Below are positions 1-5,076 of a stretch of DNA of 11,834 nt, piece by piece. Numbering within the stretch: position 1 is the first letter of the stretch; the number at the start of each line of letters is the position of its first letter. The stretch spans positions 1 through 11,834 of the forward strand of contig JAUTXM010000289.1 in the NCBI GenBank assembly GCA_030838025.1, given 5' to 3'. The notes beneath the pieces were generated by a model. That model made no database searches, was not told the origin of the DNA, and worked only from the letters and a program-made list of their open reading frames with translations. The translations under genes were made by a program, and so were the position numbers. The stretch comes from Acidimicrobiaceae bacterium (lineage in GTDB: Bacteria > Actinomycetota > Acidimicrobiia > Acidimicrobiales > Palsa-688).

Positions 1-809
1 TGGTCAAGGCCAATCAGCTGATGCCGAAACCAGCCCACCTGACCTGGGAGGAAGCGGCCTGCAACGCCCTGTGCAACTCCACCGCCTACCGGATGCTGGT
101 CGGCCGCAACGGGGCCCAGATGAAACAAGGCGACGTCGTCCTGGTGTGGGGCGCCACCGGCGGCCTGGGCGGCTACGCCGTCCAGTACGTGCTTAACGGG
201 GGCGGCATCCCCGTCGGCGTGGTCAGCTCGGCGGCCAAGGCGGACCTGCTGCGCTCACTCGGGTGCGAGGCGGTCATCGACCGGCGGGCCGCGGGCTACC
301 GATTCTGGCGCGACGAGCACACTCAGGACCCCGACGAGTGGCGCCGTTTCGGCAAGGACATCCGGTCCCTGGTGGGCGAGGACCCCAACATCGTGTTCGA
401 GCATCCGGGCCGCCAAACCATGGGGGCGTCAGTGTTCGTCTGCGCCCGGGGCGGGACGATCGTGACGTGCGCCGCCACGACCGGCTACCAGATCGAATAC
501 GACAACCGGCACCTGTGGATGAAGCTCAAGTCGATCAAGAGCTCGCATTTCGCGAACTACAAGGAGGCATGGGAGGCCAACCGCCTCGTCGCCCGAGGCC
601 TCATCCAGCCGGTGCTGTCGACCACCTTTCCCTTGGAACAGGTGGGGGAGGCCGCCTACCAGGTCCACCGCAATCTGCACGAAGGCAAGATCGCGGTCCG
701 ATGCCTGGCGCCCGCCGACGGCCTCGGGATCGACGATCTGGCGTTGCGAGAACGCATCGGGGAAAACCGCATCGGTCGGTTCCGGAGCCATGCGGGCGGG
801 GACACGTGA
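1..809 (+). CDS. ccr: Crotonyl-CoA carboxylase/reductase, C-terminal part
   Basis: The enzyme reductively carboxylates crotonyl-CoA to ethylmalonyl-CoA with NADPH and CO2, the signature step of the ethylmalonyl-CoA pathway; it also supplies extender units for polyketides in some actinobacteria. The gene enters from outside the window: the frame is open from base 3, giving 268 residues before the TGA at 807-809, roughly the last 60% of a family of about 420-450 residues. Visible are the MDR-type nucleotide-binding loop GATGGLG, the family stretches EHPGRQTMGASVF and YDNRHLWMKLKSI, and SSHFANYKEAWEANRL. The His in SHFANY probably corresponds to the CO2-contacting histidine described for the Kitasatospora enzyme (inference from position). 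The tail GKIAVRCLAPADGLGIDD is also typical. No internal ATG is a credible start because homology continues upstream of base 21. The epimerase gene starts 13 bp downstream on the same strand, so co-transcription is likely. Confidence 0.95.
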   Translation, partial: VKANQLMPKPAHLTWEEAACNALCNSTAYRMLVGRNGAQMKQGDVVLVWGATGGLGGYAVQYVLNGGGIPVGVVSSAAKADLLRSLGCEAVIDRRAAGYRFWRDEHTQDPDEWRRFGKDIRSLVGEDPNIVFEHPGRQTMGASVFVCARGGTIVTCAATTGYQIEYDNRHLWMKLKSIKSSHFANYKEAWEANRLVARGLIQPVLSTTFPLEQVGEAAYQVHRNLHEGKIAVRCLAPADGLGIDDLALRERIGENRIGRFRSHAGGDT

Positions 810-822
810 GGTGCCGGCCGAC

Positions 823-1350
823 ATGACCGCCGGTGGTGCGGACCTGGGAAGCGGCGACGCAGGCGCGGCGTCGGCACGGTCGGCTGGCGCTGCCCGCGAG
901 CCTGGTCGTGGTGCGTCCGAGCCTGGTGGTGCCGCCGGCCGCTCGTGCAGCGTGCTCACCGAGATCGACCATGTGGCCATCGCGGTGGCCGATCTCGACG
1001 CGGCCGTCGCCTGGTACGAGACCATGTTCGGGGCGACGGTGGCGCACCGGGAACGCATCGAGAGCGACGGGGTCGAGGAGGCGCTGCTGAAGGTGGCCGA
1101 TTCCTACATCCAGCTCCTGACACCGGTGACGCCCGACTCGCCGGTCGCCCGCTATCTCGAGCGCCACGGGGAGGGCTTGCACCACATCGGTTACCGCGTG
1201 GCCGACGTGGCGTCGGCGTTGGAGACGCTGAAAGCGCAAGGGGCCCGGGTCATCGACGCGGTCCCCCGCCCGGGGTCCCGGGGCACGACGGTGGCATTCG
1301 TACACCCGAAGGCGTCATTTGGCACCTTGATCGAACTGGTCCAGGAGTAG
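823..1350 (+). CDS. mce: Methylmalonyl-CoA epimerase
   Basis: A VOC/glyoxalase-fold metalloenzyme that interconverts (2R)- and (2S)-methylmalonyl-CoA, feeding B12-dependent methylmalonyl-CoA mutase. All four expected metal ligands can be assigned: H50 (IDHVAIAV), Q97 (YIQLL), H121 (LHHIGYRV) and E171 (GTLIELV). From this ATG the protein has 175 residues, longer than the usual 135-150, because of a 43-residue Ala/Gly-rich extension before VLTEIDHVAIAV. I chose 823 because GAGGTG (808-813) lies 9 nt upstream; the in-frame ATG at 790 has its GGAG only 2 nt away and overlaps the end of ccr. A GTG at 952 would give a compact 132-residue enzyme but has no visible Shine-Dalgarno. Lying 13 bp after ccr, it fits an operon for ethylmalonyl-CoA/propionyl-CoA metabolism. 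Function is secure; the start is not. Confidence 0.92.
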   Translation: MTAGGADLGSGDAGAASARSAGAAREPGRGASEPGGAAGRSCSVLTEIDHVAIAVADLDAAVAWYETMFGATVAHRERIESDGVEEALLKVADSYIQLLTPVTPDSPVARYLERHGEGLHHIGYRVADVASALETLKAQGARVIDAVPRPGSRGTTVAFVHPKASFGTLIELVQE

Positions 1351-1354
1351 CGCC

Positions 1355-1792
1355 TTACAGCGCCTGGCACTGTCCCCAGCGCTGGCCGACGACCGCGTTG
1401 GGGCGGCCCTCGTTGATCGGCGCAGGCGTGTTGTGGATGCAGTTGAGCCCGGCGCCCAGGTGGTTGGACTCGATCTCGACATTGGCGTCGTCAGCGGTGA
1501 GGACCGTGGCGGGGTTGACGTTGTTGCCGATGATCGTCACGAGGCCCGAAGCGGTATTGCCGCCAAACTCGACGCCGCTGCTGGCATCGATGATTCGCAC
1601 GATGCCGCCGATGTTGCTGCCCTCGCAGCTGGCGGTCGCGTCACCGCCGTCGCCGATGAGGATCGGCCCGGTCGACCTGACGACGGTGACCGCTCCCGAG
1701 ATGGAGCTGTTGCATACGGCCAGCTTCAGCTGCCGATCATCGAGAGCGCGAGCGCTGGCGGCCTGATACCGGAGATCCCTGAGGATTCGCAA
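1355..1792 (-). pseudogene. Truncated beta-helix (parallel repeat) protein remnant
   Basis: An open frame of 145 codons starting with TTG. From about residue 23 it shows short degenerate repeats of the NSSISGAVTVV / GNTASGLVTIIGNN kind, as in secreted right-handed beta-helix proteins of actinobacteria. It ends in a Cys-containing close (LNCIHNTPAPINEG ... GQRWGQCQAL) that looks like the natural C-terminus of such proteins. The first 22 residues do not look like that family, there is no signal peptide, and most of the repeat domain is missing. I therefore read it as the 3' remnant of a larger gene cut off at the cbtA junction. It lies in the same frame as cbtA: the cbtA amber stop (1798-1796) is followed by one codon and then the TTG. 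It converges on the epimerase gene, 4 bp away. It could instead be a short real ORF or a readthrough extension; family assignment rests on repeat texture only. Confidence 0.55.
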
Positions 1793-1795
1793 CGG

Positions 1796-2536
1796 CTAGC
1801 GGAATGCCTCCAACTTCTGCTGGCGTCGGAATCCGGCGCTTCGCTCGGTGAGCGGGCCGAAGATCAGGCCGATGGCCGCCCAGAGCGTGAGTTGGGTGGC
1901 CAATGACCCCAGACGGAATCGCCAGAGCGTGGTGGCCGGGAAGCCGGCGGGCACCTCGTTCAGGCCCGGCATGACGATGAAGACGACGGTGGTTATGGCG
2001 ACGAAGGCCCCGGCGGCGATCAGCGTGGCGTTCCAGGCACCGAAGCGCGGCGTCAACCACCGGCCGACGATGATCGCGCCGATCGTCGTCAGTATCGAGA
2101 TGAGCATGACCCCGAAATAGATCTCGGTGCGGTGGTCGATGGTCGTCGCCTGGCCGATCGACGGCGGGTTGGCCGGATATTTCAAGAACGGGATGAGATA
2201 GATGGCCAGGAATCCCGCAGCCGCGATCAGCAGCGAGGTGCCTCGAGGTCCGACGCGACCGATGCGGCCGTAGGCGAAGGCGAAGGCCAGGGCGAACAAG
2301 CCGCCGAACGCAGTGCCGATCACGAGCACCCCGGTGGCCAGCCCGGCGGTGCTCTGCACGTCACGGCTGACGATCACCGGTTCCGGTGCCTTGTGTTCCT
2401 GCTTGTACAGCTGCGACTCGACCGCGATCGCCCGGCTCACCTGCGGCTCGCCCAGGACCTCGGCCACGCCGAGGGCCAGTAGGCCCGCGAGCAGTCCGGC
2501 CAGCAGCCCCCGGGTCAGAAGATCCCTGACCACCAC
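1796..2536 (-). CDS. cbtA: CbtA family cobalt transporter subunit
   Basis: The integral membrane subunit of the CbtAB system, predicted to import cobalt for cobalamin synthesis. The 246 residues include about five or six hydrophobic segments (roughly 9-27, 63-90, 100-117, 138-158, 169-189 and 209-227). Family-typical blocks are visible: LLAGLLAGLLALGVAEVLGEPQV at the N-terminus (quoted in part: GLLAGLLALGVAEVLGEP), IPFLKYPANPPSIG near 115-128, and GLNEVPAGFP ... LWRFRLGSLATQ near 191-215. The GTG start at 2536 has GGAG 8 nt upstream (2548-2545); a second GTG immediately follows it. It sits 18 bp after cbtB and should be on the same riboswitch-controlled transcript. The stop is TAG, and the frame stays open for another 146 codons beyond it into the beta-helix remnant. 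Confidence 0.93.
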   Translation of the reverse strand: MVVRDLLTRGLLAGLLAGLLALGVAEVLGEPQVSRAIAVESQLYKQEHKAPEPVIVSRDVQSTAGLATGVLVIGTAFGGLFALAFAFAYGRIGRVGPRGTSLLIAAAGFLAIYLIPFLKYPANPPSIGQATTIDHRTEIYFGVMLISILTTIGAIIVGRWLTPRFGAWNATLIAAGAFVAITTVVFIVMPGLNEVPAGFPATTLWRFRLGSLATQLTLWAAIGLIFGPLTERSAGFRRQQKLEAFR

Positions 2537-2554
2537 AGCCCTTGCTCCGGTCGC

Positions 2555-2770
2555 TTAGTGGCAGGGAAAGCCGAGGAGGTGTCGGGCGTCGTGCACGAAT
2601 TCGTGCACATAGTGACCCGAGACCACCGACGCCGCGCCCTGTTCGGCCCCGACGAAATAGATCATCTGCAGCGCGATAAGGGCCAGAAAGATCGCCCACG
2701 GCAGGATCTCCCGGATCGGGATGGCGATCGGAACCGGTTGTGCGACAGGAATGGCAGCTGCGTCGGACAC
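2555..2770 (-). CDS. cbtB: CbtB family cobalt transporter subunit
   Basis: The small partner of CbtA: 71 residues with one transmembrane helix (about 23-41, ILPWAIFLALIALQMIYFV) and a histidine-rich C-terminal tail, HYVHEFVHDARHLLGFPCH. That tail closely matches the conserved putative metal-binding end of CbtB proteins. The open frame extends far upstream, but the GTG at 2770 is chosen for three reasons: AAGGAG (2783-2778) is 7 nt upstream, the length fits the family, and the cobalamin riboswitch lies directly upstream and cannot be coding. It is the first gene of the cbtBA operon. B12 binding to the leader would be expected to shut it down, so cobalt import falls when cobalamin is plentiful. 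Confidence 0.95.
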   Translation of the reverse strand: MSDAAAIPVAQPVPIAIPIREILPWAIFLALIALQMIYFVGAEQGAASVVSGHYVHEFVHDARHLLGFPCH

Positions 2771-2796
2771 TGTTTGTCTCCTTGGGATTCCGCGTC

Positions 2797-2903
2797 CCCG
2801 TTCGGGTCCTCCCGTAACTGCGAGGGTCTGACTCCCGTGGGGGACCCCACGGTCACAGTGGCGCGAACCGCGCCGGTCTTGCACCGGCTTCCTCACCGTG
2901 TCA
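2797..2903 (-). promoter_or_regulatory. Cobalamin (B12) riboswitch upstream of cbtB
   Basis: Read on the minus strand, the leader holds the conserved cobalamin-aptamer core: GGTGAGGAAGCCGGTG from about 2897, a GCCGGT/ACCGGC stem (2888-2872), the box GCGCCACTGTGA (2864-2853), a CCGTGGG/CCCACGG stem (2852-2835) and GGGAGTCAGACCC (2836-2824). Downstream, two small pairings, CCCG/CGGG (2806-2797) and GGGA/TCCC (2798-2784), overlap and so exclude each other. The second ends directly against the AAGGAG of cbtB, which is compatible with translational control, though the switching mechanism is inferred. Aptamer ends are approximate. The promoter must lie at about 2905-2960, overlapping the 5' end of the divergent phosphatase gene. 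Confidence 0.9.
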
Positions 2904-2930
2904 CGGATTGTCGGCGACACTACTACGAAC

Positions 2931-3509
2931 ATGCACGCCGACCTGGTGCTCGTTTGCCACGCCTCGACCGCGGCCGTGCGGTCGGCATCGTTCCCCGCGG
3001 GGGAGTCGCTCGACCCCCAAGGCGAGGCCGACGCAGTGGCGGCTTCCGTTGCGATCGGTGCCCTCCGGCCCGCCCGGCTGTGTTGCGCCCCGTCGCCTGC
3101 CGCCCGCCAGACGGCGGCGGCGCTGGCGCTCGAAGCGGGCCTCAGACCGACCGTCGAGCGGGCGATTCGCGATTGTGACTTCGGGAGGTGGTCGGGGCGC
3201 CCGATGGGCGAGGTCGCCCGGGACGAGCCTGACGCCTTCAGTTCGTGGATGAGCGAAGCCGACTCGAGGCCCCATGGCGGCGAATCGCTGGTCGACCTGC
3301 TGCGCCGGGTGGGGGAGTGGGTCGACTCCTGCTGCACGCTTCACGGCACGACCGTCGCGGTGACCCATCCGGCCGTGGTCCGCGCTGCCATCGTTCACGC
3401 CATCGAAGCGGCCCCGGCAGCCTTCTGGCACCTCGACCTCGGTCCCCTGTCCCGGACCTGGCTACGCGGCAACGGAAGCCGGTGGACACTCCGGAGCCTC
3501 CGCGACTAA
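2931..3509 (+). CDS. Histidine phosphatase-fold protein next to cbtBA, degenerate RHG motif
   Basis: A 192-residue protein with the layout of the histidine phosphatase (phosphoglycerate mutase-like) superfamily: N-terminal LVLVCHASTAA, APSPAARQTAAAL (about 53-65), DCDFGRWSGRPMGEV, PHGGESLVDLLRRV, and VTHPAVVRA near the C-terminus carrying the second histidine. In ordinary members the first motif is RHG; here Arg is Cys and Gly is Ala, though both core histidines are kept. Start: ATG at 2931, immediately before the first motif; an upstream GTG (2898) would overlap the riboswitch. No Shine-Dalgarno is visible, so translation may be leaderless. Because it diverges from riboswitch-controlled cbtBA, a role in cobalamin metabolism such as a CobC-like alpha-ribazole phosphatase is tempting, but loss of the phosphate-binding Arg argues for altered or no catalysis. 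It converges with the Fur-family gene, with 37 bp between the stops. Confidence 0.8.
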   Translation: MHADLVLVCHASTAAVRSASFPAGESLDPQGEADAVAASVAIGALRPARLCCAPSPAARQTAAALALEAGLRPTVERAIRDCDFGRWSGRPMGEVARDEPDAFSSWMSEADSRPHGGESLVDLLRRVGEWVDSCCTLHGTTVAVTHPAVVRAAIVHAIEAAPAAFWHLDLGPLSRTWLRGNGSRWTLRSLRD

Positions 3510-3546
3510 CGCTTGGGCGCCAGCCAGCCGGCTTTGGGGGCCCGGT

Positions 3547-3993
3547 TCACGGGGCTCGGCGCTGGGCCTGGCAACGACGGCACAAGCCCATGATGGCGAA
3601 GTGCCGCGGGTGGATGCGGAACCCGTAGGTCGTCGCCAACTGCTCGGCCAGTGGCGCGAAGGTCTCTTCGGGTACCTCGATCACCTTGCCGCAGCGTTCG
3701 CATAGGAGGTGCTGATGCCCATCCTCGGTCAAGTGGTAGGTCGACGGACCGTGGCCGAGGTGGACATGCTCCACCACCCCGAGCTCCTCCAGGGTCGCAA
3801 GGTTGCGGTAGATCGTGGACTCGGCCACGTCGGGCTGTTGCAGCTTGACCTGGCTGACGATGTCCTCGGCGCTCAGATGCGATTGGCCGGTGTTGAGCAG
3901 CACCCGGATGGTGGCCCGGCGGGCGTCGGTGGCCCGCCCGCCGCGATCGCGGATCTTGCCGATGATGGCTTCTACCGGATCGGCCGTGGGCAC
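3547..3993 (-). CDS. Fur-family metalloregulator
   Basis: A 148-residue Fur/Zur/Nur-type repressor: winged helix (about 8-80, with the recognition region ESTIYRNLATLEELGVV) followed by a dimerisation domain. Two CxxC pairs, C98/C101 (CERC) and C138/C141 (CRRC), would form the structural zinc site. H93 and H95 (DGHQH), H78, H81, H87 and H128/H131 (HPRHF) are candidate regulatory-metal ligands. Which metal it senses cannot be read from this. The GTG at 3993 is preferred over a TTG at 4053 because a TAGACT hexamer lies exactly 7 nt before it, the geometry of a leaderless actinobacterial promoter, and because the extra 20 residues look non-family. It follows the HMA gene by 31 bp on the same strand, after the cobalt/nickel transporter genes. 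That position makes cobalt or nickel a reasonable guess for the sensed metal (inference). Confidence 0.93.
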   Translation of the reverse strand: MPTADPVEAIIGKIRDRGGRATDARRATIRVLLNTGQSHLSAEDIVSQVKLQQPDVAESTIYRNLATLEELGVVEHVHLGHGPSTYHLTEDGHQHLLCERCGKVIEVPEETFAPLAEQLATTYGFRIHPRHFAIMGLCRRCQAQRRAP

Positions 3994-4000
3994 GCCTGCC

Positions 4001-4030
4001 AGTCTATGGCGAGTGCTTTGCCGGTCATTC
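4001..4030 (-). promoter_or_regulatory. Leaderless promoter of the Fur-family gene
   Basis: On the minus strand ATGACC (a 4/6 match to TTGACA, about 4028-4023) is followed 16 nt later by TAGACT (4006-4001), and then 7 nt later by the GTG start at 3993. A -10 ending 7 nt before the start codon, with no Shine-Dalgarno in between, implies that transcription begins at the GTG itself. The promoter lies over the last codons of the HMA gene, so the regulator can probably be made both from the upstream operon and on its own. Confidence 0.5.
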
Positions 4031-4222
4031 GATGCCGTAGCCGGCAGCACCAATGGCGGCCCGGACGGCGTCGTCGCTCGACGCCCCTTCTACCTTCACC
4101 GTTTTGGTCGCCACCGTCACCTCGACGCTCGACACGCCCGGCAGGACCGACACCGCCGCCTCGATGGCCCCTTTGCAGTGGTCACAGGAGATGTCGGGTA
4201 CGTGGTAAAGGCGGGCGGTCAT
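4025..4222 (-). CDS. Small heavy-metal-associated (HMA) domain protein, CopZ-like
   Basis: A 65-residue single-domain metallochaperone-type protein with the beta-alpha-beta-beta-alpha-beta pattern of the HMA family. The metal site is C13/C16 in ISCDHCKGAIE, followed by VLPGVSSVEVTVATKTVKVEG and a C-terminal AAIGAAGYGIE. Its ATG overlaps the cbiO stop (ATGA, 4222-4219), so its translation is probably coupled to the ATPase of the cobalt/nickel transporter. Most characterised relatives carry Cu(I); here the strict linkage to a Co/Ni importer raises the possibility that it receives or buffers cobalt or nickel instead (inference). No copper ATPase is visible in the window. It is 31 bp upstream of the Fur-family start on the same strand. 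Confidence 0.92.
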   Translation of the reverse strand: MTARLYHVPDISCDHCKGAIEAAVSVLPGVSSVEVTVATKTVKVEGASSDDAVRAAIGAAGYGIE

Positions 4223-5076
4223 CGGGCGGTCCGTTCGGCCGCGAGATCGGGGAGCGGCTCGGGCTCGTGGTGATGGCCGATCTCGTGCACGTGATGGTGG
4301 GCCAGATCTCCGTGCAGGTGGGTGTGCTCGTGGATCAGGTTGACACTGAGCAGCAGGTCGCGGTCGGCCAGGATGTCGTTCGGCGGTCCCTCGGCGACCA
4401 CCTGATGGCGCTCGGAGAACACCACGCAGCGGTCCGCCAGAACGTCGAGGGTTCCGAGGTCGTGGGTGGCCAGCACGATGGTCTTGCCGGCGTCGCTCAG
4501 CTCGACGATCAGTTCCATCAGCCACTGTTGGGAACGCGGGTCAAGGGCCGCCGTCGGCTCGTCGAACAGCAGCACTTCGGGGTTCATGACGAGCACGCTG
4601 GCGATGGCGACTCGTTTCTTCTGGCCGCCGGAGAGCTGGTAGGGGGCGCGGTCGGCCAGTTCGGCGATGCCCAGCATTTCGAGGGTGTCGGCGACGCGGG
4701 CCTCGACCTGGCGGCGGTCCATCGCCATGTTGAGCGGCCCGAAGGCGATCTCCTCACGGACCGTCGGTGAGAAGACCTGGGCGTCGGAGTTCTGGAAGAT
4801 GAAACCGACCCGAGTCCGGAACCCCTCGTTGAACTGCCGGTCCTCCAGTTTGTCCTCGGTCACCTCCTCACCAAAGGCGAAGTAGTTGCCGGCGTCCGGG
4901 AAGACCAGGCCATCGATCACCTTGAGGAGCGTGGATTTGCCACACCCGTTGGCACCGAGGAGGGCCACCTTTTCCCCCCTCCTCACGGACATGGAGACAC
5001 CGTCGAGCGCGGGGAATCGGCCCAGGTACGAGTAGGTCAGGTCCTTGACGACCAGCAGTTCAGCGTCCGATGGCAC
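4219..5076 (-). CDS. cbiO: Cobalt/nickel ECF transporter ATPase CbiO with His-rich tail
   Basis: ABC ATPase of a group I energy-coupling-factor importer. In 285 residues all parts are present: Walker A GANGCGKST (41-49), Q-loop Q95 (FIFQNSDAQ), signature LSGGQKKR (148-155), Walker B VLLFDEP (168-174) and H-loop H205 (ATHD). The last 40 residues carry 11 histidines in three clusters (HEHTHLH, HHHVH, HHH at about 249-270) before an acidic/proline close. Such a tail is not part of the catalytic core and suggests metal storage or sensing on the cytoplasmic side. The start is the GTG at 5076, with GGGGA 6 nt upstream; a TTG at 5082 is too close to that site. It overlaps the end of the CbiMNQ gene by 17 bp and its stop overlaps the HMA start, so three genes are translationally linked. 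Confidence 0.94.
   Translation of the reverse strand: MPSDAELLVVKDLTYSYLGRFPALDGVSMSVRRGEKVALLGANGCGKSTLLKVIDGLVFPDAGNYFAFGEEVTEDKLEDRQFNEGFRTRVGFIFQNSDAQVFSPTVREEIAFGPLNMAMDRRQVEARVADTLEMLGIAELADRAPYQLSGGQKKRVAIASVLVMNPEVLLFDEPTAALDPRSQQWLMELIVELSDAGKTIVLATHDLGTLDVLADRCVVFSERHQVVAEGPPNDILADRDLLLSVNLIHEHTHLHGDLAHHHVHEIGHHHEPEPLPDLAAERTAR

Noticed and set aside
2558..3178. Plus-strand frame running through cbtB, the riboswitch and the phosphatase start
   Set aside because: It crosses a structured RNA leader and a well-supported minus-strand gene, and shows no family features.
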